Of a stretch of DNA of 59,663 bases, positions 25,171 to 33,881 are shown piece after piece (within the stretch, counting starts at the first letter, position 1; every line of letters begins with the position of its first letter). The DNA comes from Caballeronia fortuita (GTDB lineage Bacteria; Pseudomonadota; Gammaproteobacteria; Burkholderiales; Burkholderiaceae), in the NCBI RefSeq assembly GCF_001544835.2, contig NZ_FCNX02000025.1, positions 1 through 59,663 of the forward strand, given 5' to 3'. The position numbers and the translations under genes are program-made. The notes under the pieces are model-generated. The model had not been told where the DNA came from and ran no database searches. It saw only the letters and a program-made list of their open reading frames with translations.

Positions 25171-26550
25171 ATGACGACAGCGGGGCAGGTGGCCACGTCC
25201 AGACAACTGGCGCTGGCACTATTCGACGATGCAAGCGCCGAAGGTTTGCCCGTCGAAACGGCTCGCTCGGACATCGGCTTCTCACGCAAGAACGTGCTGA
25301 TCCGCATCGTCGATCTCGGCGTGGCGGCGCGTCGCCTTATCGATGCGGCGTATTTCATCGTCGCGCAGGAAGACAAGGTTCACGACCTGTACGACGTCGA
25401 GCTCGACTACTTCAAGTGGCTGATGCGCTATTCGAGCCGCAACAACGCGCACCTTGAACAGGTCATCACCGAGGCGCAGCGAGCGCTTATTCAGGCCACC
25501 GCCGAACCCGACGCCGATGGATCGAAGCCGTTCGGCTCCGTGCAACTGATCGGACGCATCTCATACCTTGGCGGGCGGTTTCAGTTTCGCGTACCCCCCG
25601 ATCTCATCGGGATCATTCGCGGTCCCGGCAAATCCCACTGGCTAAGCCTGCGCATCACGTCGCTCTTCACGCTCAGTTATGCGCGCGTGATGTACGACCA
25701 TCTCCTTCCATATGCGGGCGAGGGCGTAACCGACTGGTTCACTTTGGACGAGTTGCGCGCGTGGCAAGGCACAATGGGCGCGAAGGCGCAGGAATTCAAA
25801 TACTTCAAGCGCGACTGGCTCGCTCCGGCAGTGGATCAGATCAATGAGGTGTCCGATCTATCTCTGTCGTACGAGACGCGCAACGAGCCCGGCTCGCGCA
25901 AGATCGGGCGGATGCGCTTTCGCGTCGAGCGCAAGGAGATGGCCGAGCGCCTGCTTCACACGCACGAGCACGCCCAGGCCTTGTATCAGACGCTCAAGCA
26001 GGAGATCGGTCTGTCGAGCGCGCAGTTCAATCAGATCGCCTCCGACCGCGACACCTATACGGACGAACGGCTCGAGCAGGCCATCGAACGCACGCGTTTC
26101 AGCCTGAAGCTCGGCAAGGTATCGAAGAGCCCGGCCGGCTTTTTCATGAAGGCGCTGAAAGAAGGCTGGATCGTCTCGGATGCAGAGCGGCAGATGGTCC
26201 AGGTTCAGGTGGACCTCGCGCTGACAGATCAACGCGAGGCCGAAGCGAAGGAGCAGGCCGAGGCGCGTCGGGCGTTGCTGGTCGCGGCTCAGGACGTGAA
26301 CGCGCAGAACCGTATCGTCGATGAAGTGCGGCGCGGCTGGGAGATATATGAGGCCGCCACGGCACGGCAGCGCGACGACTGGCGGCGCACTTACAGGACG
26401 AGTCCCGCGGGCAAGCTGACGCTGCGCAGACTGGGCATCGATCCGACGAGCGAACTCGTCGAAGCGGTCATCCATAAATATCCCGATCTGCGCGACGGAT
26501 TCTCCGGATACGTGTTCAACAAGATGCGGCCGGGAAAAGCAAGAAGCTAA
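25171..26550 (+). CDS. Replication initiator protein (Rep_3/RepB-type)
   Basis: 459 residues from the ATG at 25171, preceded by GGAGG four bases away. The first two-thirds resemble the paired winged-helix fold of Rep_3 initiators: LIRIVDLGVAARRLIDAAYFIVAQ, GRFQFRVPPDLIGII, SLRITSLFTLSYARVMYDHLL, FTLDELRAWQG, KYFKRDWLAPAVDQIN. A long charged helical C-terminal region follows (about 300-459). It should bind the iterons upstream and melt the origin. Its divergence from parAB and the rrn operon nearby argue for a chromid rather than a small plasmid. Confidence 0.87.
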   Translation: MTTAGQVATSRQLALALFDDASAEGLPVETARSDIGFSRKNVLIRIVDLGVAARRLIDAAYFIVAQEDKVHDLYDVELDYFKWLMRYSSRNNAHLEQVITEAQRALIQATAEPDADGSKPFGSVQLIGRISYLGGRFQFRVPPDLIGIIRGPGKSHWLSLRITSLFTLSYARVMYDHLLPYAGEGVTDWFTLDELRAWQGTMGAKAQEFKYFKRDWLAPAVDQINEVSDLSLSYETRNEPGSRKIGRMRFRVERKEMAERLLHTHEHAQALYQTLKQEIGLSSAQFNQIASDRDTYTDERLEQAIERTRFSLKLGKVSKSPAGFFMKALKEGWIVSDAERQMVQVQVDLALTDQREAEAKEQAEARRALLVAAQDVNAQNRIVDEVRRGWEIYEAATARQRDDWRRTYRTSPAGKLTLRRLGIDPTSELVEAVIHKYPDLRDGFSGYVFNKMRPGKARS

Positions 26551-26677
26551 TCAGCCGCCTCTCGTCATCCACCAACCCGCAACTAACGGTCGAAGCTGCG
26601 CGCTTCCATCGAGCTAGCCGGCAAGCACGCCCGAATTGAGCTAGCCTGTTTCGCTCGAATACGTTTTCCATCAAGCC

Positions 26678-27322
26678 ATGTCCCGCACTCTTCAAATCGA
26701 CTTTGTCTCCGATATCGCCTGCCCGTGGTGCGCCGTCGGCCTGTCCTCGCTGCAACGCGCGCTGGAACGCATCGGCGATGCCGTCGATGCGCACATCACG
26801 CTGCATCCGTTCGAACTGAATCCGGACATGGGACCGCAGGGCGAGCGCATCGTCGTTTATCTTGGCCGGAAGTACGGCCGCACGCCCGAGCAGATCAGCG
26901 AGGCGCAGGCGATGATCCGCGAGCGCGGCGCGCGCGAAGGCTTCGCGTTCGGCGATCGCAACTGGGTCTACAACACGTTCGATGCGCATCGGTTGCTGCA
27001 TTGGGCGCGCATCGAAGGCAAGCAGTTGCCGCTGAAGCTCGCGCTGCTGCGCGCTTATCACGGCGAGGGCAAGGACACGAGCAATCACGAAGTGCTGATC
27101 AAGGCGGCCCGAAGCGCCGGTCTCGACGTCGAGCAGGCGCGCGCGGTCCTCGAAAGCGGCGCCTATGCCGACGAAGTCCGCGCCGAAGAGCACGAGGTTC
27201 AGCAACTCGGCATTCAGTCGGTACCCGCCATCATCTTCGACAACAAGTATTTGTTGAGCGGCGGTCAGCCGTCCGAGGCGTTCGAGGAAGCGATCCGCAA
27301 GATCATCGACGGGAGCGCATGA
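26678..27322 (+). CDS. DsbA-family oxidoreductase (FrnE-like)
   Basis: 214 residues, no signal peptide, so cytoplasmic. The thioredoxin fold starts with QIDFVSDIACPWC; the redox pair is Cys15-Pro-Trp-Cys18. The helical insertion and the cis-Pro region (GIQSVPAIIFDNKYLLSGGQP) match FrnE/HCCA isomerase-type proteins, which reduce or rearrange disulfides in the cytoplasm. Its 3' end overlaps the convergent DUF188 gene by 20 nt. No ribosome site is obvious. Confidence 0.88.
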   Translation: MSRTLQIDFVSDIACPWCAVGLSSLQRALERIGDAVDAHITLHPFELNPDMGPQGERIVVYLGRKYGRTPEQISEAQAMIRERGAREGFAFGDRNWVYNTFDAHRLLHWARIEGKQLPLKLALLRAYHGEGKDTSNHEVLIKAARSAGLDVEQARAVLESGAYADEVRAEEHEVQQLGIQSVPAIIFDNKYLLSGGQPSEAFEEAIRKIIDGSA

Positions 27323-27770
27323 GGGTTTCCTGCTTCGCAAGAAACCGGTCGAGCTGCGCGGCGAAGTTCTTGCCGTCGCGCGGTGCGTACGGCGGCGGTC
27401 CGCCTGTCTGCACGCCAGAACCGCGCAGCTGATCCATCATCGCGCGGATCGACAGACGTTCCTCGATATTCTCCGCACTCATCCACTCGCCGCGCGGATC
27501 GAGCGCGAACGCGCCTTTCTCGATCACCGCGGCGGCCAGCGGTATATCCGCCGTGATGATGAGATCGCCCGTCTGCGTCATCTCGACGATGCGCGCATCG
27601 GCCACGTCGAAGCCCGCCGGCACCTGAATCGCGCGTATGTGCGGCGAGGGCGGCGTGCGGAGAAACTGATTCGCGACGAGCGTCACGTCCACCTTCATAC
27701 GCGTGGCCGCGCGAAAGAGAATGTCCTTTACGACGGCGGGGCAGGCGTCTGCATCGACGATGATTTGCAT
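27303..27770 (-). CDS. YaiI/YqxD family (DUF188) protein
   Basis: 155 residues from the ATG at 27770. The start MQIIVDADACPAVVKDILFRAA, VTLVANQFLR, and LIITADIPLAAAVIEKGAFALDPRGE with conserved Asp residues identify the PIN-like DUF188 family, of unknown function (nuclease fold). Typical family length is about 150. The longer frame to 27827 lacks these features. Confidence 0.88.
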   Translation of the reverse strand: MQIIVDADACPAVVKDILFRAATRMKVDVTLVANQFLRTPPSPHIRAIQVPAGFDVADARIVEMTQTGDLIITADIPLAAAVIEKGAFALDPRGEWMSAENIEERLSIRAMMDQLRGSGVQTGGPPPYAPRDGKNFAAQLDRFLAKQETLMRSRR

Positions 27771-27853
27771 CAATTGGCATCCGGAGTCATGAGTTTGTTT
27801 CGAGCGCCTATACTTCCGTGAGCGCATTTTTCCCAGGCGAACGGAGAATCACC

Positions 27854-28156
27854 GTGAGAACGAAGCTGGCAAGCATGGCTGTGTCATTCTTCATCGGCGT
27901 CGCGTGTGTATCGGCGGCCTCGCTTTCTTATGCTCAGGATACCGGTTCGGCGGCCACCGACGCGACACAAGCCGCACCTGCATCGAAAGCCGATAAAAAA
28001 GCTGCGCGCAAACAGGCGCGCGCGAAAAAGAACGCCGAGCTCAAGAAGCTCGAAGACGCGGGCTACAACCCGGCCCGGGCGAACGACCCGAATTATCCGC
28101 AGGACATCCAGAACGCCCAAAAGAAGGCGGGAATCGGCGCGGGCGCGAGCCAGTAA
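27854..28156 (+). CDS. Small exported DUF4148-like protein
   Basis: 100 residues from a GTG start (27854) with GGAGA 7 nt upstream. A signal peptide ends near SLSYAQ. The mature part is Ala/Lys-rich and then carries KLEDAGYNPARANDPNYPQDIQNAQKK, which matches the AGY...YPxDIQxAE core of DUF4148 proteins that are numerous in Burkholderia. Function is unknown; expected to be periplasmic. An ATG at 27818 is the alternative start. Confidence 0.75.
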   Translation: MRTKLASMAVSFFIGVACVSAASLSYAQDTGSAATDATQAAPASKADKKAARKQARAKKNAELKKLEDAGYNPARANDPNYPQDIQNAQKKAGIGAGASQ

Positions 28157-28387
28157 TCTCGCGTCGGCCGAAATTCTCTACATCCGGACACGCGAGGCTC
28201 ATCGCGAGCCGGCCTCCGCGCGCGCGTCGCGTTTGATATCCGACCAAAAAGCCGCGCGCAATTAGGGTTCGGGCCGCTTGTGCTCGGAATTCTCTTACTC
28301 AACACTGCAAATCAATCCGATAAGCCAGATGCCTGTCCGATATACCGGACGGCACTGACCGCCAGCCTTATCCTTCCAGAGCGTTCT

Positions 28388-28399
28388 GGAACCGGTTCC
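28388..28399. promoter_or_regulatory. Candidate IclR operator
   Basis: GGAACCGGTTCC, a perfect 12-bp palindrome 31 bp before the ABC binding-protein start. IclR-type operators often have GGAA/TTCC arms, and an IclR gene ends this operon. The 28157-28430 gap contains no other obvious element. Confidence 0.45.
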
Positions 28400-28430
28400 T
28401 CACGTCATCATCGTCAATCAGGATCTGCAC

Positions 28431-29276
28431 ATGAAACTCTCGAACATCGGCGCCAGAACTGTTTCCCTGTTCGTCATCGCCGGGGCGCTGGCGATGTCGG
28501 CATGTACCAAGGTTTCGACGCCCGCCGAAAGCGGCGGCAGCGCGACGGCAGGTTCATCGACGCTTCAGGCAGTGCTTCAGCGCGGGACCTTGCGCGTCGG
28601 CGACTGCCTGACCTTCGCGCCGTTCGGCTTCTACGACAAGGACGGCCAGCCCGACGGCTACGACGTCGATCTCGCCAAGGAACTCGCGAAACAAATGGGC
28701 GTGAAGCTCGAAGTCGTGAACACGACGAGCGCGAACCGCATTCCGAACCTGCAAACGAGCAAGGTCGATGTCGTCTTCTGCAACTTCACACGCAATCTCG
28801 AGCGCGCGAAGGTCATCGAATTCACGACGCCGTATGTCGTCGCGAGCGAGGCGCTGCTGGTCAAGAAGAGCAGCGGCATCCAGTCGGTGAAAGACATGGG
28901 CAACCGCACGATCGCGACCGTGAAGGGCTCGACCAACGGCGACGAAGTCCGCTCGCTGAACATCCCGGTCAAGATTCAGGAATACGACAGCTCGCAGGCC
29001 GCGATTCTCGCCGTCAAGCAAGGCCAGGCCGACGCGATGATCGAGGACAACAACTTCCTCGCGTATCAGGCGAAGCTCGATCCCGAACTGACCGTGACGA
29101 ACGAAGCGCTCGTGCCGCTCGAGTACAACGCGTTCGGCGTGAAGGCCGGCGATCAAGCGTGGCTCAATTACCTGAACCTGTTCCTCTTCAACATCAACGC
29201 GTCGAAGCTCAACGCGCAGCTCTACAAGAAGTGGTTCGGCACCGATCCGCGCTTCCCGTTGAATCCGCAGTTCTGA
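28431..29276 (+). CDS. Amino acid ABC transporter binding lipoprotein (SBP family 3)
   Basis: 281 residues. The lipobox MSAC predicts lipid attachment at Cys25, unusual for a Gram-negative family-3 binding protein but not unknown. The mature domain has GTLRVGDCLTFAPFGFYDKDGQPDGYDVDLAKELAKQMGVKLEVV and later IEFTTPYVV motifs of polar amino acid binding proteins. First gene of an operon with two permeases, an ATPase and an IclR regulator. The substrate is not determined. Confidence 0.88.
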   Translation: MKLSNIGARTVSLFVIAGALAMSACTKVSTPAESGGSATAGSSTLQAVLQRGTLRVGDCLTFAPFGFYDKDGQPDGYDVDLAKELAKQMGVKLEVVNTTSANRIPNLQTSKVDVVFCNFTRNLERAKVIEFTTPYVVASEALLVKKSSGIQSVKDMGNRTIATVKGSTNGDEVRSLNIPVKIQEYDSSQAAILAVKQGQADAMIEDNNFLAYQAKLDPELTVTNEALVPLEYNAFGVKAGDQAWLNYLNLFLFNINASKLNAQLYKKWFGTDPRFPLNPQF

Positions 29277-29312
29277 CCACACGGCGATGCCGATAGCAAT
29301 GCGGAGACCGAT

Positions 29313-30029
29313 ATGAGTTACGAGTGGCTGACCTTGTGGGGCTATGTACCCGAATTCCTGAAAGCCGGCTGGCTGACCCTGCAGGTGACGGTGCTCGCGT
29401 TCGTGCTGTCGCTGGTGCTCGGGCTGTTGACGGCGCTGGCCAGCATGTCGCCGCTCGGCGTGATCCGCTTCGTCGCGCGGGCGTATGTCGAGATCATCCG
29501 CAATACGCCGGTTCTGCTGCAGATCTTTATCGTGTTCTTCGGGCTGCCGTCGGCGGGCATCTCGCTCGATGCCTACTGGGCCGGCGTCATCGCACTCGGG
29601 CTCAACGTGGGCGCTTATCTGTCGGAAGTGTTTCGCGCGGGCATTCAGTCGGTGCCGCGCGGGCAGCTCGAAGCCGCCGGCATTCTCGGCCTCGAACGCG
29701 GCCAGATCTTCACCGAGATCGTCCTGCCGCAGGCGGCGCGCGCCGTCTATCCGGCGATCGTCAACTATCTGATCCAGTTGCTGCTCGGCACGTCGCTCCT
29801 GTCTGCGATCGCGCTGCCGGAACTGACGGGCACCGCGACCGTCATCAATTCGCGCACGCTCCTTTACGTGCAAACCTTCGCGGTCGTGCTCGTCGCGTAT
29901 CTCGTGCTGAGCAATGTGCTCTCGTGGATCGCAGGCCAGCTCGGCGCGCGAATGTTCCATCCGCCGCTCGTCGTCCGGCCGCGCGCACGCTTCGGCGGCT
30001 TTGCGCTGCGCCGCGCCAATCGCGCCTGA
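29313..30029 (+). CDS. Polar amino acid ABC permease 1
   Basis: 238 residues with a CGGAG ribosome site. The motif YVEIIRNTPVLLQIFIVFFGLP and the EAA loop (AAGILGLERGQIFTEIVLPQAAR) identify the HisM/GltJ family. It probably pairs with the permease at 30051 as a heterodimer. Confidence 0.9.
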   Translation: MSYEWLTLWGYVPEFLKAGWLTLQVTVLAFVLSLVLGLLTALASMSPLGVIRFVARAYVEIIRNTPVLLQIFIVFFGLPSAGISLDAYWAGVIALGLNVGAYLSEVFRAGIQSVPRGQLEAAGILGLERGQIFTEIVLPQAARAVYPAIVNYLIQLLLGTSLLSAIALPELTGTATVINSRTLLYVQTFAVVLVAYLVLSNVLSWIAGQLGARMFHPPLVVRPRARFGGFALRRANRA

Positions 30030-30050
30030 TGCCCGAACCGGAGTCGCATC

Positions 30051-30695
30051 ATGTCAATCGAATTGCTGGGAACCAGTCTGTCGATCCTGCTGCAAGGTCT
30101 CGTGACGACGCTGCTGCTGTCCGTCGCGTCGATCGTCGGCGGCACGCTGATCGGCCTCATCGCCGCCGTGTTGCGATCGTTCGGACCGTGGGGCACCGAC
30201 CGCATCGCGCGGCTCTACACCGAACTCTTTCGCGGCACGCCCGTGCTCATCACGCTGATGTTCATCTACTTCGGCGTCTCGTACTTCGGCTATGCGATCG
30301 ATGTCTTCGCCGCCGGCGTCATCGGTCTGAGCGTCTATCAGGGCGCCTATATCGCCGAAGTGTTCCGCTCGGGAATCGAAGCGGTGCCGAAAGGGCAGTG
30401 GGAAGTCTCGCAGATTCTCGGTCTGTCGCGCACGCAGGCGTTCGCGTTCGTCGTGCTGCCGCAGACGGGCAAGATCGTGCTGCCGCCGCTCATCGGCCAA
30501 TATCTTTCGCTCATCAAGGACACGTCGATCGTCAGCATGATCGGCATGTCCGAACTGATGCACGGCGGCCAGGCGATCGTCGATCGCATCGGCAAGCCGG
30601 TCGAGATTTACGGACTCGTCGCCATCATCTATTTCGTCGTGTGCTTCCCGCTTTCGCAATGGGTGCGCCACCATGACCGCAGGAGACTGTCGTGA
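30051..30695 (+). CDS. Polar amino acid ABC permease 2
   Basis: 214 residues, CGGAG upstream of the ATG. The conserved LYTELFRGTPVLITLMFIYFG and EAA loop (VSQILGLSRTQAFAFVVLPQTGK) are present. Its stop overlaps the ATPase GTG start by 4 nt. With the 29313 product it forms the membrane channel. Confidence 0.9.
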   Translation: MSIELLGTSLSILLQGLVTTLLLSVASIVGGTLIGLIAAVLRSFGPWGTDRIARLYTELFRGTPVLITLMFIYFGVSYFGYAIDVFAAGVIGLSVYQGAYIAEVFRSGIEAVPKGQWEVSQILGLSRTQAFAFVVLPQTGKIVLPPLIGQYLSLIKDTSIVSMIGMSELMHGGQAIVDRIGKPVEIYGLVAIIYFVVCFPLSQWVRHHDRRRLS

Positions 30696-31444
30696 GCAAT
30701 CAAAGCCAGACCAGGCCGATCATTTCCCTTTCGGGCGTCAGCAAGGCGTTCGGCGCGACGCGCGTGCTCAACGAGATCAATCTCGACGTGCGTTCGGGCG
30801 AAGTGCTCGTGCTGATCGGCGCATCGGGTTCGGGCAAGAGCACGGTGCTGCGCATCATGGCAGGACTTGAAACCACGGATTCCGGCGAAGTGTGGGTCAA
30901 CGAAGTGCCGCTGCACGACCCGAAACGCGCGCGCGACATCCGCGGTCACGTCGGCATGGTGTTCCAGCAATTCAACCTCTTTCCGCACAAGACCGCGCTC
31001 GGCAACGTGACGCTCGCGCTCATCAAGGCGCGCAAGATGAGTCCCGCCGATGCACGCAAGCGCGCGATGGACGTGCTCGATCGCGTCGGGCTTGCGGATC
31101 GCGCGGATCATTATCCGAGCCAGTTGTCGGGCGGACAGCAGCAGCGCGTCGCGATCGCGCGGGCGCTCGCCGTGGAGCCGGGCATCATATTCTTCGATGA
31201 AGCGACCTCCGCGCTCGACCCCGAACTCGTCGGCGAAGTCACCGAAGTAATGCGCGGACTCGCGCGCGACGGCATGACGATGGTCGTCGTCACGCATGAG
31301 ATGGGCTTCGCGCGCAAGACGGCCGATCGCGTCGTGTTCATGGATAAGGGCGTGATCGCGGAGCAGGGCGAGCCGGAGCAGATTTTCGTCGATCCATCGA
31401 ACGAGCGCACGCGGCAGTTCCTGCATCGCGTGCTCGATCACTGA
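30692..31444 (+). CDS. Polar amino acid ABC ATPase (GlnQ type)
   Basis: 250 residues from a GTG start that overlaps the upstream stop (GTGA). Walker A GASGSGKSTV, GMVFQQFNLFPHK, signature LSGGQQQRVAIARAL, Walker B IIFFDEATSALDPEL (Ala where most have Pro) and switch VVTHEMGFA are present. The Ala in DEAT is a common variant. It energises the transporter begun at 28431. Confidence 0.92.
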   Translation: MSNQSQTRPIISLSGVSKAFGATRVLNEINLDVRSGEVLVLIGASGSGKSTVLRIMAGLETTDSGEVWVNEVPLHDPKRARDIRGHVGMVFQQFNLFPHKTALGNVTLALIKARKMSPADARKRAMDVLDRVGLADRADHYPSQLSGGQQQRVAIARALAVEPGIIFFDEATSALDPELVGEVTEVMRGLARDGMTMVVVTHEMGFARKTADRVVFMDKGVIAEQGEPEQIFVDPSNERTRQFLHRVLDH

Positions 31445-31462
31445 CGCTTACGGAGTGAATGA

Positions 31463-32212
31463 ATGGCTGTCACGGAATCGTCGCGAGCAAGAGGCGTGGA
31501 CCGCGTCATTGCGATGTTTCGGCAACTGCATCTCGCCCAGCGCCCGATGACGATGCGCGAGCTGATCGAAGCGACCGGCGCGCCGCGTTCGAGCATCTAC
31601 GAACTGGTCGCAATTCTGGCCGAAGTGGGCTGGCTCGAAACGTCCGCCGATGGAAGCGTGTTCTTCGGACGCGAGATGCATTACTACGGCTCCGACTACG
31701 CAACGCACAACGATCTCATCAGCCGCGCGCATCAGTCGATTCTCGCGCTCGTGCGCAAGTACGACGAGACGACGCAGCTGTGCATGCTCGAAGGCAGCAA
31801 GTACACGGTGGTGCTGTCGGAGAACAGCGCGCGGCCGTTCAACATCAGCTCGGATATCGGCGTGCGCGTGCCGATTCCGTGGACCGCGACCGGACGCCTG
31901 CTGCTCGGTCACATGAACGCGGGCGAGATCCGCGCGTTGATTCCGGAAGGAGACTTCACGCTCGATAACGGCGTGCGCATCGACTTCGATGAATTCATGC
32001 GCGACGTTCAGGCCGCGAAAGAGCAGGGCTATTGCTGCACGGAAGGTCTGTCGAACGCGTTTCGGCTGTGCATGGCGGCGCCCGTGCGCGACCGCGCCGG
32101 ACTGCCGGTCGCGGCGCTGTGCTTCATGACCGGCCGCGATACCGATCCGCAGCGGCGGCAGGCGATGCTCGACGATCTTCTGCAATCGGCAAAGGCGCTG
32201 TCGCATCGATAG
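31463..32212 (+). CDS. IclR-family transcriptional regulator
   Basis: 249 residues, ACGGAG upstream. N-terminal winged helix (VDRVIAMFRQLHLAQRPMTMRELIEATGAPRSSIYELVAILAEVGWL), then the effector domain with VPIPWTATGRLLLGHM. It is 18 nt after the ATPase gene and co-directional, so it probably autoregulates the operon via the GGAACCGGTTCC palindrome upstream of it. It is not a close copy of the IclR protein at 19152. Confidence 0.87.
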   Translation: MAVTESSRARGVDRVIAMFRQLHLAQRPMTMRELIEATGAPRSSIYELVAILAEVGWLETSADGSVFFGREMHYYGSDYATHNDLISRAHQSILALVRKYDETTQLCMLEGSKYTVVLSENSARPFNISSDIGVRVPIPWTATGRLLLGHMNAGEIRALIPEGDFTLDNGVRIDFDEFMRDVQAAKEQGYCCTEGLSNAFRLCMAAPVRDRAGLPVAALCFMTGRDTDPQRRQAMLDDLLQSAKALSHR

Positions 32213-32232
32213 CGCACATCACGCGAACGCAC

Positions 32233-32550
32233 ATGACGACGCAAGCCGCAGACGACGACCCGTTTCGACGCATCGCACAACTCGAACAAGAGAATGTCGC
32301 GCTCAGGGAAGTGAACGACATCTTGCGCAAGGCCGTCGCGTTCTATAAGCCGATGTTCGAGCGTGAGATGGCGTCGCAGCGTCGGCTAACGCAAGACGCT
32401 CAGGATGCCCAGCCGAGTCCGAGACTCTTCTGCAGCGCGACGAAATCCCGCAGCAATTCGCCTTGCGCGGCCACCACGTCCTGCTGCGCGGCGAATTGCG
32501 TGCGCTGCGCGTCGAGCAGATCGATGAGCGTCGACACGCCCGCCGTGTAA
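32233..32550 (+). CDS. Small coiled-coil ORF, overlapping an efflux gene
   Basis: 105 residues if read to its stop. The first 50 or so residues (RIAQLEQENVALREVNDILRKAVAFYKPMFE) look like a real coiled coil and vaguely recall transposase OrfA C termini. The second half runs antisense through the last 151 bp of the outer-membrane gene at 32400 and looks unconstrained. It may be the front part of a gene that lost its original end. Confidence 0.35.
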   Translation: MTTQAADDDPFRRIAQLEQENVALREVNDILRKAVAFYKPMFEREMASQRRLTQDAQDAQPSPRLFCSATKSRSNSPCAATTSCCAANCVRCASSRSMSVDTPAV

Positions 32551-33878
32551 CGTTGCCGCACGAGCGCCGCCGAGCGCTCCGCCGACGCCTGCACCTGCTG
32601 CAGCCGCGCCACATGCTCACGCTGGTTGCCGTACCGCGACAGCGATGAATTCGCGTCCTTCAGCGCGCCCAACACGGCTTTCTCGTAGCGCGCCTGTGCT
32701 TCGTCGCGCGCGGCTTCGGCGGCATCGACGTTCGCCGCGGTGCGCCCGAAGTCGAACAGATTCCATTGCAGATAAGGCACGCCGACCCACGAGAAATTCT
32801 GCTTGCGCAATAGATGGCTCGGCTCGGAAGCCGAGAAGCCGATATCGCCGAGCAGCGTCACCTTCGGGAAATAATCGGCGATATGCTCGCCGATCTGCGC
32901 ATTGCTCGACGCGAGACGACGCTCGGCCGCGCGGATGTCGGGGCGCTCCTGAAGCATCGCCGCCGGATCGCCAATGGGCACCGACGACGGCAACGCGGGC
33001 AACGGCGCACGTGCGCCCAGTTCGGCATCGAGCGCGCCGGGCGCCCGGCCCGTCAGCACGGCGAGCTGATCGAGCGAATCGGTGATCTGCACCTGCAAGG
33101 GCACGAGCGTCGCGCGCGTCGTGCCGACCTGCGTCGTGAGCCGCTCGACGTCCACTTCCGCCGCCGTGCCGCGCGCGCGCCGCTGCTCGGTGAGCGTGAG
33201 CATCTGCTGCTGATAGTCGGCGGTCCGTTCGGCGAGCGCGAGACGCTCCTGCTGATCGCGCAGATCGATATAGACCGACGCCACTTCCGCCGCGAGCGAC
33301 ACTTGCGCGTCCGACAGATCGGCGTGCACGGCGTCGGCTTCGTCCGATGCCGCTTCGATCGCGCGGCGCGTGCCGCCGAAGAGATCGAGCTCCCACGAGG
33401 CATCGAAACCGACGGTATAGAAGTCGACGGGACCGCGCCCGGTCGATCCCGACGATCCCGACGAACCGTCATCGCCCGACGAGCCGAAGAACGACGTGTC
33501 CGGCGAGCGCATGCGCAACGCCGCCGCGCTGCCCGACACCTTCGGCAACGCGTTGGCGCGCTGCCCGCGCAATTGCGAGCGCGATTGACGCAGACGCGCC
33601 TGCGCCATTTTCAGGTCGGGATTGTGGGCGAATGCGGCATCGATCAGCGCGTTCAGCTGCGGATCGTTGAGCGCTTGCCACCACGCCGTGGGCGCGTGCG
33701 TCGCGACGACGCCCTGCGCCGGCGTGCGCACGAACGCGCCGCTTTTCGTGGCGTCGGGCGCGATATCCGGCGCGCCGCGATAGTCGGGGCCGACCGTGCA
33801 CGCGGCGAGCGCGCATGCGGCGAGCGGGAGCAGGGCGGTGAGGCGGAGCGTGCGGGGAAACATCGTGAAAGGATTCAT
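32400..33878 (-). CDS. Outer-membrane efflux lipoprotein (NodT/OprM-like)
   Basis: 492 residues. Lipobox LAAC predicts acylation near Cys27. The two repeated outer-membrane factor domains are visible (for example LNALIDAAFAHNPDLKMAQARLRQSRSQLR and, near the C terminus, ALGALKDANSSLSRYGNQREHVARLQQV), each rich in long alpha-helices that make the TolC-type periplasmic tunnel. Last gene of the emrA-emrB-omf operon; only 3 nt separate it from the upstream stop. It provides the exit channel of the efflux pump. Confidence 0.92.
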   Translation of the reverse strand: MNPFTMFPRTLRLTALLPLAACALAACTVGPDYRGAPDIAPDATKSGAFVRTPAQGVVATHAPTAWWQALNDPQLNALIDAAFAHNPDLKMAQARLRQSRSQLRGQRANALPKVSGSAAALRMRSPDTSFFGSSGDDGSSGSSGSTGRGPVDFYTVGFDASWELDLFGGTRRAIEAASDEADAVHADLSDAQVSLAAEVASVYIDLRDQQERLALAERTADYQQQMLTLTEQRRARGTAAEVDVERLTTQVGTTRATLVPLQVQITDSLDQLAVLTGRAPGALDAELGARAPLPALPSSVPIGDPAAMLQERPDIRAAERRLASSNAQIGEHIADYFPKVTLLGDIGFSASEPSHLLRKQNFSWVGVPYLQWNLFDFGRTAANVDAAEAARDEAQARYEKAVLGALKDANSSLSRYGNQREHVARLQQVQASAERSAALVRQRYTAGVSTLIDLLDAQRTQFAAQQDVVAAQGELLRDFVALQKSLGLGWAS

Positions 33879-33881
33879 GAA

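Noticed and set aside
28157..28430. Search for a riboswitch or small RNA in this 274-bp gap
   Set aside because: Apart from one 12-bp palindrome I could see no conserved stem or known aptamer motif.
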